From Microbispora rosea subsp. aerata (GTDB lineage Bacteria > Actinomycetota > Actinomycetes > Streptosporangiales > Streptosporangiaceae): a DNA stretch of 64,000 nt. A model generated the notes under the pieces. That model made no database searches, had not been told where the DNA came from, and saw only the letters and a list, made by a program, of their open reading frames with translations. Below are positions 27,120-36,221 of this stretch, in pieces. The position numbers were made by a program, and so were the translations under genes. Each line of letters opens with the position of its first letter. The first letter of the stretch is position 1. The stretch is from the NCBI RefSeq assembly GCF_014647835.1, contig NZ_BMPY01000032.1, positions 1 through 64,000 on the forward strand, written 5' to 3'.

Positions 27120-27863
27120 TTATCGCCTTTGGCGAAACCGGTCGGCGAACCCGGTGACCCCCCAGACGGCGACCCGCCAGAAGGCCTCCAGGATGATCTT
27201 CCGGCTCATCTTGCTGGTGCCCACCGTGCGCTCGACGAACGTGATCGGCTTCTCGACCACGTGCAGGCCCTTCCGCACGGTGCGGAGCGTGAGGTCCACC
27301 TGGAAGCAGTAGCCCTGCGACTCGACGTCGTCCAGCCCGATCTTCTCCAGGGTGGCCGCGCGGTAGGCCCGGAAGCCCGCCGTGGCGTCGGCCACCGGGA
27401 TGCCGAGCGCCAGCCGCACGTAGGTGTTGGCGCCCCGCGACAGCAGCTCGCGCGACAGCGGCCAGTTGACGGTCCTGCCGCCGGGGATCCAGCGGGAGCC
27501 GATGGCCAGGTCGGCGCCGTGGGCCACCGCGTCGAGCAGCTTGTGCAGCTCCTCCGGCTGGTGGGAGCCGTCGGCGTCCATCTCCACCAGCACGTCGTAG
27601 CCCTCGGCCAGGCCCCACCGGAACCCGGCGATGTAGGCCGCGCCCAGCCCCTGCTTGCTCGTCCGGTGGAGGACGTGGACGTGGTCGTCCTTTTCCGCCA
27701 GCTCGTCGGCGATCCTGCCGGTGCCGTCGGGGCTGTTGTCGTCGGCGACGAGAAGGTGAACGTCGGGCAACGCCTTGCGGAGCCTGCGCGTGATCATCGG
27801 CAGGTTCTCGCGCTCGTTGTACGTCGGAACGATCACCAGCACCCGTCCCGGGGTCCGCTCCAT
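27120..27863 (-). CDS. ppm1: Polyprenol-phosphate mannose synthase (GT2)
   Basis: A 247-residue GT2 glycosyltransferase that moves mannose from GDP-mannose to polyprenol phosphate, the donor for lipoglycans and protein mannosylation. Motifs are [53 protein letters not shown] (DxD), [26 protein letters not shown] and [13 protein letters not shown]. There is no C-terminal membrane anchor. It overlaps the lnt stop (TGATG), so the two are translated together; in Mycobacterium tuberculosis the same two activities are fused in one polypeptide. Confidence 0.93.
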   Translation of the reverse strand: MERTPGRVLVIVPTYNERENLPMITRRLRKALPDVHLLVADDNSPDGTGRIADELAEKDDHVHVLHRTSKQGLGAAYIAGFRWGLAEGYDVLVEMDADGSHQPEELHKLLDAVAHGADLAIGSRWIPGGRTVNWPLSRELLSRGANTYVRLALGIPVADATAGFRAYRAATLEKIGLDDVESQGYCFQVDLTLRTVRKGLHVVEKPITFVERTVGTSKMSRKIILEAFWRVAVWGVTGFADRFRQRR

Positions 27864-29443
27864 CAGCTTGTCCTCCGCTCAGGGATCCGCCCAGAGATCC
27901 GCCCGAAGACGGCCGCCACCGTCGCTCCGGCTCCCATCAGTATCAAAACCCACTCGGGCCACGCACCCACCTTGGCCGCCACCGTGTCCTTCGTCCTGAC
28001 GGGGACGTCCAGTACGTTCATCCCCGCCACCAGCTCGCCGGTGCGCCAGCCGACGTGTCCGTCGGGGCCGACGTACGCGGAGATGCCCGTGGTCGCGGCG
28101 GTGACCACCGCACGGTTGAACTCCACCGCGCGCAGCTGCGACATCGCGAGCTGCTGCGGCGGCAGGTTGGTGAGGGCGTAGCTCGCGTTGTTGGTCTGCA
28201 CGACCAGCGGGGTGCCGCCCGCGAGCACGGTGTCGCGCACCGTGCTGTCGTACGCCACCTCGTAGCACTCCACCGTGCCGATCGTCACGGGCCCCATCCG
28301 CAGCGCCCCCGGCTTGTCGCCCGCGACCGACTGCCGGCCGACGAGCTTGGCCCGCGACGACAGCGCCAGGAACAGGTCCTTCATCGGGGTGTACTCCCCG
28401 AACGGCACCAGCCGCCGCTTGTCGTAGTAGGCGCCGGGGCCGGTGACCGGGTCCCAGACCACCCCGCGGGTGGCCCGGTGCTCGGCCCCGATCTTCACGA
28501 CCGCGCCGACGAGGATCGGCACGCCGACGTCCTTCGCGGCGGAGTCGATCACCTGCCGGGCGTACGCGTCGGTGTAGGGGTCGATGTCGGTGGAGTTCTC
28601 CGGCCACACCACGAGGTCGGGCCGCTTGAGTTTCCCGGCCCGGACGGCCTCGGCCATCCGGTGGGTCTCGTCCGCGTGGTTGCGCAGCACGACGGCGGGC
28701 TCGTCGCCGAGGAAGTACATCCCCCGCCCAGGGACGTTGCCCTGGATGACACCGATCCGCACTGTCCTGCCTTCGCCGCCGGGCCGGGGCACGACCAGCC
28801 CCAGCACCGGTACGGCTATCGCGGCGAGGAGCGTCCCGGCAAGCACCCGGTCGGCCCGCCACCTCGGCGGACGCCGCGTGACCAGCGCGGCGAGCAGGGT
28901 CCCGGTGAGGGCGACCGTGAAACTTACAAGCGGGGCGCCGCCCAGCGCGGCGAACCCGGTGTACGGCGATTCGCCCTGGCTGAAGGCCAGCCGCGCCCAG
29001 GGGAAGCCCCCGAAGGGAACCAGCCCGCGGACCCACTCCTGCGCGTTCCACAGGCAGGCCACCCAGAGCGGCCACAGACGCAGCCGCATGACGAGGACGG
29101 CCAGACTGGCCAGCCCGGCCCAAAACAGGCTCTCGATGCCCGCCAGGGCCAGCCAGGCGTCGTCCCCGATCGGGCGGACCCAGGCCAGCGTCGGCAGGAG
29201 GAACGCGAGCGCCCCGGCGTACCCGATCCACGCCGCCCGGCGCGGGCGCAGGCCGCGCAGCGCGAGGGCGAGCAGCGCGACGCCCGCGGGCGCGCAGAAC
29301 CACCACCCGATGGGCGGGAAGGCGAGGTAGAGCACCAGGCCGCCCGCCACGGAGACGGCGAGGCGGACCGGCGCGCCCGCCACCCGCGGCCGGTGCGCCG
29401 CGACGACGGCATGCGGTGCATATTTTGCCGTCTTCAGTGCCAC
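27863..29443 (-). CDS. lnt: Apolipoprotein N-acyltransferase
   Basis: A 526-residue membrane enzyme that adds the third acyl chain to lipoproteins. About six or seven N-terminal helices (from [20 protein letters not shown]) precede a nitrilase-type domain with the catalytic Glu in [12 protein letters not shown], Lys in [15 protein letters not shown] and Cys in [13 protein letters not shown] last helix ([18 protein letters not shown]) is at the C-terminus. GTG 29443 is chosen for the GAGGAGA upstream. It is coupled to ppm1. Several lipoproteins in this window are potential substrates. Confidence 0.92.
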   Translation of the reverse strand: MALKTAKYAPHAVVAAHRPRVAGAPVRLAVSVAGGLVLYLAFPPIGWWFCAPAGVALLALALRGLRPRRAAWIGYAGALAFLLPTLAWVRPIGDDAWLALAGIESLFWAGLASLAVLVMRLRLWPLWVACLWNAQEWVRGLVPFGGFPWARLAFSQGESPYTGFAALGGAPLVSFTVALTGTLLAALVTRRPPRWRADRVLAGTLLAAIAVPVLGLVVPRPGGEGRTVRIGVIQGNVPGRGMYFLGDEPAVVLRNHADETHRMAEAVRAGKLKRPDLVVWPENSTDIDPYTDAYARQVIDSAAKDVGVPILVGAVVKIGAEHRATRGVVWDPVTGPGAYYDKRRLVPFGEYTPMKDLFLALSSRAKLVGRQSVAGDKPGALRMGPVTIGTVECYEVAYDSTVRDTVLAGGTPLVVQTNNASYALTNLPPQQLAMSQLRAVEFNRAVVTAATTGISAYVGPDGHVGWRTGELVAGMNVLDVPVRTKDTVAAKVGAWPEWVLILMGAGATVAAVFGRISGRIPERRTS

Positions 29444-29906
29444 GGGCGGTGTCTCCTCGCGTGTCGGTGGGTCCTGACGCCGAAAATCATCACAGGTCAG
29501 GGTTCCAGACGGCGGCGCAGCACGCCAAACCGTCCCCGCCACTCTACGGGCCGCGCCCCACGGCGATCACGCGGATGGAGAAGGGAAGGAGGCCCGGGCG
29601 GCCCTTCGGACCGGTTCCGTCCCGTCGGCGGCGGGCGCGGAGCTCCGTTGTCTACTGGGCGCCCGGGCCCCTCCTGGGTCCAACCCCCCGCCGGCTGGGG
29701 TGCCCCGCCTCGGCGAACACCGCCCTGCGCCTGGTGTGCTGACGGGGTCACGCTCCGTCATCGACGCAGAGGTCGGCGGCGCCATAGAACGGCCAACCGG
29801 TCAGTCCCGTGCTGGACTGGCAGCAAACTACCGACCTCAGCGCAGATGTCAACCGCGTCCCGATCAGCGGAGATACCACATCCGCCCAGGTAGGGGCGGT
29901 ACGCGT
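29444..29906. other. 463-bp intergenic region between lnt and the HelD-family gene
   Basis: No credible gene was found. It should hold the lnt promoter. A weak inverted repeat, CAGTCC / GGACTG (29802-29819), may end the HelD-family transcript. Confidence 0.45.
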
Positions 29907-32171
29907 TCAGCGCCGTTCCAGGCCGTTCAGCACCTCGGGCAGCTCCTCGACGTGGACGACGCCGAGCCGGCTGGTCGCCCTGGTGAGCGCGACGTACAGG
30001 TCGCTGGGGCCGCGCGGCGACTCGCGCAGGATCCGGCCGGGCTCGACCACGATCACCGAGTCGAACTCCAGCCCCTTGGCCTCGGTGACCGACAGCACCG
30101 CCACCGGCGCGTCCAGCGCGGCCGGGCCCGGCCCGACGGCCGCCTCCGGCACCGCGGCCCGGACGGCCGCCCCGATCTCCCCGGTCATCCCCGCCGGGGC
30201 GACGACCACGAGGCGGCCCTCCTCGACGACCTCCGCCGCGACCACCGGGCCCACCTCGGCCGTGGAGGCGACCCGCAGGGCCCACGGCCGCTCCCCGGTC
30301 TCCCGCACCGACTCCGGCGCCTTCAGGCCCGGGCTGACCAGGTCGAGCACGCGGGCGGCGACCTCCATCAGCTCGGCGGGGGTCCGGTAGTTGACGCTCA
30401 GGTGCTCCTCGCGCCATCGGCCCGCGACGTACGGGTCGAGGACGCGGGCCCAGCTCGCCGTGCCCGCGGCCGAGCCGGTCTGCGCGATGTCGCCGACGAT
30501 CGTCATCGACCGGCTGGGAATGCGCCGCATGACCATGCGCCAGGCCATCTCGGACAGCTCCTGGGCCTCGTCCACGATCACATGGCCGAAGGCCCACGTG
30601 CGGTCCCTGGCGGCCCGCTCGGCCGTGGTGAGGTAGGTGTCCTCGGCCTGCTGCCGCTCGGCGAAGCGCTCGGCGTCCATGATGTCGGCCAGGCCGGTCA
30701 GCTCCAGCACCTCACGGGCGTAGGCGATGCGTTCCGCGCGCTCCTGCTCGGCCCGGCGCGCCGCCCGAAGCACGCCCTCGTCGATGTCGCCGAGCAGCTC
30801 GGCGGCCTCGTCGAGCAGCGGCACGTCGGCCACGCTCCACCAGTTCTCCCCCGGCTTCTCCCCCGCCCTGGGCGGCTCGCGCAGCAGCAGGTCGCACTCC
30901 CGCGCGTCCAGCCCCGCCGCGGCCATCCGGTCGCGGTCGGTGAACAGGCCGATCAGGAGCTGCTGCGGCGTCAGGTACGGCCACAGCCGGTTGAGCGCCA
31001 CCCGCACCGGCTCCTCGGTGCGCAGGTCCTCGCGCAGGTCGGCGAAGTCGGCCTCGTCGAGGTTGGCGCGGCCCAGGTGGCGGGCGGCCTGCCGGGTGAG
31101 CGCGGTGAGCAGGTGCCGTACGAACACGGCCCTGGCCTGGTTGTGCGGACGGCGCGAGCGGCCGGCCTTCGACCGGGCCGCCTCCAGCGTCTGCCGGTCG
31201 AGCCGCAGCGTGAACTTGTCGAGCTTGATCTCGACGGGCGTGCGCGGCATCCGCTGGCGGTCCCGTACGGCCCGCGCGATCACGTCGGCCATCGCGATCC
31301 CGCCCTTGATCGCGGCGACCTCGGGCGGCTCCTCCCGGGTCGCGGTGACGCCCGGGTACAGCTCGCCCACGGTGGACAGCAGCACGTCGGTCTCGCCGAG
31401 GGACGGCAGCACCTGCTCGATGTAGCGCAGGAAGGTCGGGTTGGGCCCGAGGATCAGCACGCCCCGGCGTTCCAGCCGCTCACGGTAGGTGTAGAGCAGG
31501 TAGGCCGCCCGGTGCAGGGCCACCACGGTCTTGCCGGTGCCCGGTCCGCCCTGGACGACGAGCACGCCGTTCAGGTCGCTTCTGATGATCTTGTCCTGCT
31601 CGGCCTGGATGGTGGCCACGATGTCGCGCATGCGGCCGGTGCGCTTCTCGCCGAGCGCGGCCAGCAGGGCCGCCTCGCCGTTGAGCGAGGCCAGGTCGGC
31701 GTCGGTGAGGCCGTCGAGGTCGAGCAGGTCGTCGTCGATCGCGGTGACCTTGCGGCCCCGCGTGTGCAGGTGGCGGCGGCGCGTGAGGCCCATCGGGGCG
31801 GCCGGGGTGGCCCGGTAGAACGGCTGCGCCACCGGGGCCCGCCAGTCGATCAGCAGCCGGTGCTGGTCGTCGTCGGACAACCCGATGCGGCCGATGTACA
31901 GCCGGCTCTCCTCGGCCCCGCTGTCCGGGGCGAAGTCGAGCCGTCCGAAGCACAGGCCGTTCTCCACCGCCCACAGGCGGGCCAGGCGCTGGGCGTACAT
32001 GCCGGCGAAGGAGTCGCGCTCGGAGCGGTTCTGGTGGGTTCCGGAGGCCCCCTGGGCCAGCACGGCGTCGAGCTGCCCGCGCGTGCGCTCTCGCAGCACG
32101 TCGAGGCGCTCGTACAACGCGGCGACGTACTTCTGCTCCCGGGCCAGCTCGCCCGTCGAAGACTCTGGCAT
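29907..32171 (-). CDS. HelD-family RNA polymerase-associated ATPase
   Basis: A 754-residue superfamily 1 ATPase. The N-terminal coiled coil (LAREQKYVAALYERLDVLRERT) is the arm that enters the RNA polymerase channels in HelD proteins. Then come Walker A GGPGTGKTVVALHRAAYLLY (K214), EEHLSVNYRTPAE, the Walker B-like VIVDEAQELSEMAWRM and the C-terminal 1A/2A lobes with GLEFDSVIVVEP. HelD-type enzymes release and recycle stalled polymerase; the HelR branch protects against rifamycins. ATG 32171 places the coiled coil at the N-terminus. I saw no rifamycin-associated inverted repeat upstream. Confidence 0.87.
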   Translation of the reverse strand: MPESSTGELAREQKYVAALYERLDVLRERTRGQLDAVLAQGASGTHQNRSERDSFAGMYAQRLARLWAVENGLCFGRLDFAPDSGAEESRLYIGRIGLSDDDQHRLLIDWRAPVAQPFYRATPAAPMGLTRRRHLHTRGRKVTAIDDDLLDLDGLTDADLASLNGEAALLAALGEKRTGRMRDIVATIQAEQDKIIRSDLNGVLVVQGGPGTGKTVVALHRAAYLLYTYRERLERRGVLILGPNPTFLRYIEQVLPSLGETDVLLSTVGELYPGVTATREEPPEVAAIKGGIAMADVIARAVRDRQRMPRTPVEIKLDKFTLRLDRQTLEAARSKAGRSRRPHNQARAVFVRHLLTALTRQAARHLGRANLDEADFADLREDLRTEEPVRVALNRLWPYLTPQQLLIGLFTDRDRMAAAGLDARECDLLLREPPRAGEKPGENWWSVADVPLLDEAAELLGDIDEGVLRAARRAEQERAERIAYAREVLELTGLADIMDAERFAERQQAEDTYLTTAERAARDRTWAFGHVIVDEAQELSEMAWRMVMRRIPSRSMTIVGDIAQTGSAAGTASWARVLDPYVAGRWREEHLSVNYRTPAELMEVAARVLDLVSPGLKAPESVRETGERPWALRVASTAEVGPVVAAEVVEEGRLVVVAPAGMTGEIGAAVRAAVPEAAVGPGPAALDAPVAVLSVTEAKGLEFDSVIVVEPGRILRESPRGPSDLYVALTRATSRLGVVHVEELPEVLNGLERR

Positions 32172-32498
32172 AGGCCGCCAGATTCTACGTGCCGTCGCGC
32201 CCCAGTCCCGCATCGGGCACGGCCGATCACGGACGGGTCTCGGGCCCGGCCGCGCCCGTGACGGCATTCCCCCCGGTTCGCACGATCGCAGCACTAGTCA
32301 GGGGGCTTTCCTGACGTGCTCCGCCGCGGGATGCAGGCGTACGGGTCGCCCGCCCTCGACACGGCCCCGCACGGCGGCGAGGAGCGCGCCGGGGACGCGC
32401 CGCCGGCCCGCCGGCCGGGCCTGCCTCGCCGGCGCCCCGGCGCGCCCCGGGGCGTACGGCCGGGGGCGGGCACGCTTCCCCGGGGAGGGCGAGGGCGC
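32172..32498. other. 327-bp GC-rich intergenic region
   Basis: No gene is visible. Several overlapping GC inverted repeats (around 32410-32460, GCCGGCGCCCCGGC) may end the lrp-like transcript, and the right-hand promoter of the HelD-family gene should lie near 32180-32300. Confidence 0.4.
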
Positions 32499-32969
32499 TC
32501 AGCCGGCGGCGTCCTCCTCCGGCTTCCGCTCCAGCATCGGGGAACGGTAGTCGTACGGCGTGCTGAGGACGACGGTCGTCCGCGTGCTGACGTTGGCCGA
32601 CGCGCGGATCTGCTGGAGAAGCTCCTCCAGGGCGAGCGGGGAGGCGACGCGGACCTTGAGGATGTAACTTTCATCCCCCGCGACGCTGTGACACGCCTCG
32701 ATGGCGCTCAGATGGCTCAGCCGCTCCGGCGCGTCGTCCGGCGCGGAGGGGTCGATCGGTTTGATCGAGACGAAAGCCGTCAGAGGAAGGCCGATCTCGT
32801 CGTAGTCCACGAGAGCGGCGTAACCCCGGATGACACCACGCTTTTCCAGCCTGCGTACCCGCTGGTGCACGGCGGACACCGACAACCCGGTCTCCTTGGC
32901 CAGATCGGTGAAGCTCATCCGGCCGTCAGTCGCCAGCAGGGTGACGATTCGGCGATCGATCTCCTCCAC
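32499..32969 (-). CDS. Lrp/AsnC-family transcriptional regulator
   Basis: A 156-residue protein with an N-terminal winged helix-turn-helix (EEIDRRIVTLLATDGRMSFTDLAKETGLSVSAVHQRVRRLEKRGVIRGY) and a C-terminal RAM ligand-binding domain (ACHSVAGDESYILKVRVASPLALEELLQQI). GTG 32969 gives the standard family length; a longer frame upstream is open but unlike the family. It is divergent from the 33088 operon, which it may regulate. Confidence 0.9.
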   Translation of the reverse strand: MEEIDRRIVTLLATDGRMSFTDLAKETGLSVSAVHQRVRRLEKRGVIRGYAALVDYDEIGLPLTAFVSIKPIDPSAPDDAPERLSHLSAIEACHSVAGDESYILKVRVASPLALEELLQQIRASANVSTRTTVVLSTPYDYRSPMLERKPEEDAAG

Positions 32970-33087
32970 GCCAGCAACGGTAGCGCCGCCTGAGAGTGCC
33001 TCGTCCCGAAGCCACCGAAATGCCGCTTCGCGGGAAATGTCAGTGGGCACGGCTAGCTTGCGATCATCACCCAGACCGGAGGTCATG

Positions 33088-33384
33088 ATGTATCGGCAGG
33101 GAGACGTGTTGCTCGTGCCCGTGGCGGAGGAGTCGGTGCCGCGCGGGCTGCGCCCGGTGCCGCGCGACCCGCGCGGGAGGCTGGTGCTGGCGGAGGGCGA
33201 GGCGACCGGGCACTGCCACGCGATCGCGGGCCCGGGAACGCTGTATCCCGGTTTCCTGCACCTGCCCGCCGGCGGCCGTCTCGTCCACGAGGAGCACGAC
33301 CCGATCTCGCTGCCGAAGGGGTGGTTCCGGGTGATCCGCCAGCGGGAGTACGTGCCCGGCTCGTTCCGGACGGTGGCCGACTGA
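33088..33384 (+). CDS. Small conserved protein of unknown function
   Basis: A 98-residue protein, MYRQGDVLLVPV ... LAEGEATGHCHAI ... HLPAGGRLVHEEHDPISLPKGWFRVIRQREY, which looks like a compact beta-rich domain. I recall this type next to DUF6745-like proteins in actinomycetes, matching the next gene, but no function is established. Of two adjacent ATGs, 33088 is preferred because GGAGG then has five-base spacing. Its TGA overlaps the next ATG (TGATG). Confidence 0.72.
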   Translation: MYRQGDVLLVPVAEESVPRGLRPVPRDPRGRLVLAEGEATGHCHAIAGPGTLYPGFLHLPAGGRLVHEEHDPISLPKGWFRVIRQREYVPGSFRTVAD

Positions 33385-33977
33385 TGACGACGCGAACGCC
33401 GACCTGGGAGCATGTGGCCTTCGCCACCGGCGAGGGCGACCACGACGAGGCGGCGGCGGGAGTGCGGCCGGCCTACCGCCAGGCCGGCCTGCGCGAGCCG
33501 GAGGCGATCGTACGGCTGGCCTCCCCCGCCGCCGGGGCGATCGCGGCGGCGTGGCTGCACGGCACCGGCGAGGTCCGGGCGGCGATGGAGGAGACCGGGT
33601 TCGGGCCGCCGGGGGACCTCGACGGTGTCGACCCCGGGCTCTCGGTGCGCCACGAGGTGCGCACCGCGCCCTGGGAGAGCGCCAGGGCGGAGGCGAGCGC
33701 CGCCGCCGGGCCGGTCGGCTGGGCCCGGCTGTGGGAGGAGACCGGCGGCCGGCTGTGGCCGCGCGTCGACCGGCTGGTCTCCGACATCCGCAAGGCCGCG
33801 GGCGACCTCGGCGGCGACGTGGCGCGCCGGGCGCCCGGTCCGACGCCTCCGCGAGCCAGCCGGTGCGGCAGCTCAGGTTGGTCTGGATGGCCACCCGGCG
33901 CACGTTGGGCAGCCAGGACAGCCGCACCAGCGCCTCGCGATACCACGACCGCACCAGCCCCTCGCCCCACGGGGTGA
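33384..33977 (+). pseudogene. Truncated DUF6745-like protein (5' part only)
   Basis: About 150 N-terminal residues look genuine: VRPAYRQAGLREPEAIVRLASPAAGAIAAAWL, then GWARLWEETGGRLWPRVDRLVSDIRKAAGDL, which resembles the start of DUF6745-type proteins of roughly 400 residues. From about 33838 the frame runs antisense through another broken gene and ends in a Pro/Ala/Arg string at 33977. The conserved remainder is missing, so the gene appears cut by a deletion. Family assignment is from memory and moderate; the loss of coding character at the junction is seen directly. Confidence 0.6.
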
Positions 33978-34146
33978 ACAGCACCGAGATCTCGAAGTCC
34001 CGGGCCGCCACCCACGCCGTGAACCGCTCCAGGGCGGCCCGGTCGGCGCGCAGTCGCTCCGGGGTGTCCCTGCGCTTGGCGAACGGGCAGTAGCCGCAGT
34101 CGTAGTCGCAGCTCGCCAGCGGCCCCCGGTAGAGGATGGTCAGCAC
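33838..34146 (-). pseudogene. Truncated STM4011-family radical SAM protein (N-terminal third)
   Basis: The GTG at 34146 overlaps the STM4012 stop by 7 nt. The first ~103 residues are intact, with the radical SAM cluster motif C13-x3-C17-x2-C20 (CDYDCGYC) and FTPWGEGLVRSWYREALVRL, then LPNVRRVAIQTNLSCRTGWLAEA. After D103 (33838) the frame enters antisense DNA of the truncated + strand gene and reads an Arg/Pro-rich string. Family members are about 280-300 residues, so the substrate-binding two thirds are gone. The iron-sulfur site is kept, but the product is very unlikely to be active. Confidence 0.75.
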
Positions 34147-35408
34147 GCGTCGTACTCCTCCATGAGCGCCCGCACGCGCGGCGAGAACAGCGCGGGGCCG
34201 ATGGCGTCGGAGTGGGCGAGCCCCTCGGGCGTCGGGCGCACGGTGGACGCGTCCGCCGTCAGCCAGCCGGGGAACCAATCGAGCAGGGGGAAGTCGTCCA
34301 GCACGTCGGCGCCGAACCTGGACCGGTAGAGCTCCCGCGACAGCCCTTCGGTCCGCAGCAGCGACTGGATGAGGTGCCGCCGCCTGCGCTCCTCCTCGTC
34401 CAGCGCGAACCCCACGTTGGCCACGCCGAAGTCGTCGCGCCGCACGTAGTCGTCGATGATCGCCCGCACGTGGCGGGCCCCGACGGCGTACTCGAAGGAG
34501 TAGTGCAGGGCGCCGGTGTACGACCTGGCCCCGCAGCCGAGGCCGACCATGCCGTCGGTCTGGCAGCAGTAGCCGGTGGAGGCGCCCGAGCCGGGCAGCC
34601 GGAACATCCGCATGGACACCTGCTCGTACCCCGCGTCGAGCAGGTGGTCGCGGCCCAGGAGGTACAGCTCCATCCGCCGGTCGTCCCAGGCGCGGCCCCG
34701 CCTGCCCAGCCCGGTGAGCGGCCGGACGTACAGCGGGTAGAGATACAGCTCCTCCGGCTTCCACGCCAGCGCGGCGTCCAGCGAGTAACGCCACGACTCC
34801 GGTGTCTGCCCGTCGATGCCGTAGATCAGGTCGATGTTGAGGGTCGCGATGCCCGACGCGCGGATCGCGTCGAGCGCGGCGTCCACCTCCGCGCGCCGTT
34901 GCGGCCGTACGGCGGCGCGGGCCTCGGCGTCCACGAAGCTCTGCACGCCGATCGAGATCCGGCTCGCGCCCCGCTCGGCGAGCACGGCGAGACGGTCGGG
35001 CGTGGCGGTGGCCGGGGAGGTCTCGACCGACAGCGGGATCTCCCGCAGGTCGACGCCCATCGCGCGCTCGGTGAGGTCGAACAGGCGGGTCAGCTCCCGG
35101 GCGTCCAGGAAGGTGGGGGTGCCCCCGCCGATGGCCGCCGTCGTGAAGCGCGGCTCGTCCAGGGCGGCCCGTACGGCTCGCGCCTGCCGTTCCAGCGCGT
35201 CCAGGTAGGCCCCGGCGAGTCCCTCGGGGGCTCCGGTGCGGGTGAACAGGTTGCAGAACCCGCACCGCATCTCGCAGAACGGGATGTGCACGTAGAGCGC
35301 GCCCGCCGGCTCCCCCGCCCAGACCTCCGTCAGGGCCGGGCGAGGGTCGAGCGGCCGGTAGGCGGTCTTGTGCGGATAGGCGTAGACGTAGCCCTGGTAA
35401 GGCGTCAC
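34140..35408 (-). CDS. STM4012-family radical SAM protein
   Basis: A 422-residue radical SAM enzyme related to HemW/HemN. It has the cluster motif C-EMR-C-GF-C in VHIPFCEMRCGFCNLF, the SAM-binding AAIGGGTPTFLDARELTRLF, LSVETSPATATPDRL, and RISIGVQSFVDAEARAAVRP, then the NIDLIYGIDGQTPESWRYSLDAAL segment. A second Cys group occurs in GYCCQTDGMVGLGCGARSYTG. Its reaction is unknown. GTG 35408 overlaps the STM4013 stop (GTGA). It is the fourth gene of a tightly coupled five-gene operon. Confidence 0.9.
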   Translation of the reverse strand: MTPYQGYVYAYPHKTAYRPLDPRPALTEVWAGEPAGALYVHIPFCEMRCGFCNLFTRTGAPEGLAGAYLDALERQARAVRAALDEPRFTTAAIGGGTPTFLDARELTRLFDLTERAMGVDLREIPLSVETSPATATPDRLAVLAERGASRISIGVQSFVDAEARAAVRPQRRAEVDAALDAIRASGIATLNIDLIYGIDGQTPESWRYSLDAALAWKPEELYLYPLYVRPLTGLGRRGRAWDDRRMELYLLGRDHLLDAGYEQVSMRMFRLPGSGASTGYCCQTDGMVGLGCGARSYTGALHYSFEYAVGARHVRAIIDDYVRRDDFGVANVGFALDEEERRRRHLIQSLLRTEGLSRELYRSRFGADVLDDFPLLDWFPGWLTADASTVRPTPEGLAHSDAIGPALFSPRVRALMEEYDAC

Positions 35409-36196
35409 TCGTGCTCCCCGTCGGGGTGATCCAGGACGAACTCGGCGTAGGGCACCGTCCAGACGACCTCGTGGCCGACGCGGTGCCCGACGTGCCCGTC
35501 CTCGCCGTACGCCGTCCCGTGGTCGGAGCAGACGATGACGAGGCAGGGCCGGCGCATCAGCGCGTACAACCCGCCGATGTGCCGGTCGACGTACTCGAGC
35601 GCGGCGGCGTGGGTGTCCAGGCCGTCCCGGGTGGCGCCGGGGAGATAGAAGTAGTTGGGCTGGTGCAGCGCCGACACGTTGACGAACAGGAAGACCGGCC
35701 GGTCCCTCCGGGCCAGCACCCGCGCGGCGCGGTCGATCTGCCGTTCCAGCGAGTGCGGGCTGGTCACCCCGAACTCCGGCTCCCAGTGGCTCTCCGCGAA
35801 CAGCCCGGGCAGGGCCGAGCCGAGCGGGGTCAGCTTGTTGAAGAACCCGACCCCGCCGATGCACACCGTGTGATAGCCGGCGCGGGCGAGCCCGGTGGGC
35901 AGGTCGGGCGCGTCGAACACCCAGGTGCCCGGCCCCGTCGTCTCGCTGCCGGGGAAGGTCGCGGCGAACAGGCGCGGATGCGGCCCCGGCGTGACCGGCG
36001 TGGGCAGGAACCCCGCGAAGATCGCGGCGTGCGCCGCGTAGGTGAAGCTGCCGGGGCTGTGCCGCCGCTCCCACCCGCGGCCGCCCGGCAGCAGGTTGGG
36101 CAGCCGGCCGGCGTCGGCCAGCTCGGCCGCGACGTCGTAGCGGAGCGTGTCGAGCGTGACCAGGAGGATGTCGTGGGTGCCCACGATCGCGTTCAT
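35405..36196 (-). CDS. STM4013-family hydrolase (alkaline phosphatase/sulfatase fold)
   Basis: A 263-residue protein with the metal-binding frame of the sulfatase/phosphatase superfamily: ILLVTLDTLRYD at the N-terminus, a possible nucleophile region HSPGSFTYAAHAAIFAGFLP, and metal ligands in VCSDHGTAYGEDGHVGHRVGHEVVW. The sulfatase formylglycine motif CxPxR is absent, so it is more likely a phosphoesterase or phosphotransferase. Third in the STM4015-4011 operon. ATG 36196 is preferred over GTG 36202. Confidence 0.87.
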   Translation of the reverse strand: MNAIVGTHDILLVTLDTLRYDVAAELADAGRLPNLLPGGRGWERRHSPGSFTYAAHAAIFAGFLPTPVTPGPHPRLFAATFPGSETTGPGTWVFDAPDLPTGLARAGYHTVCIGGVGFFNKLTPLGSALPGLFAESHWEPEFGVTSPHSLERQIDRAARVLARRDRPVFLFVNVSALHQPNYFYLPGATRDGLDTHAAALEYVDRHIGGLYALMRRPCLVIVCSDHGTAYGEDGHVGHRVGHEVVWTVPYAEFVLDHPDGEHE

Positions 36197-36221
36197 GTCC
36201 ACTGCGGACCCGCTATCTCGT

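Noticed and set aside
29700-32261. 853-codon open frame on the + strand
   Set aside because: It is the mirror of the HelD-family gene; Gly/Arg/Val/Pro-biased translation without motifs.
32172-32330. Rifamycin-associated element upstream of the HelD-family gene
   Set aside because: No matching long inverted repeat was seen in the upstream region.
33067-35265. Single 732-codon minus-strand frame spanning STM4012 and the STM4011 remnant
   Set aside because: Only the short piece 33838-34146 resembles a protein family; the rest is a wrong frame of STM4012 and antisense of the truncated + gene.
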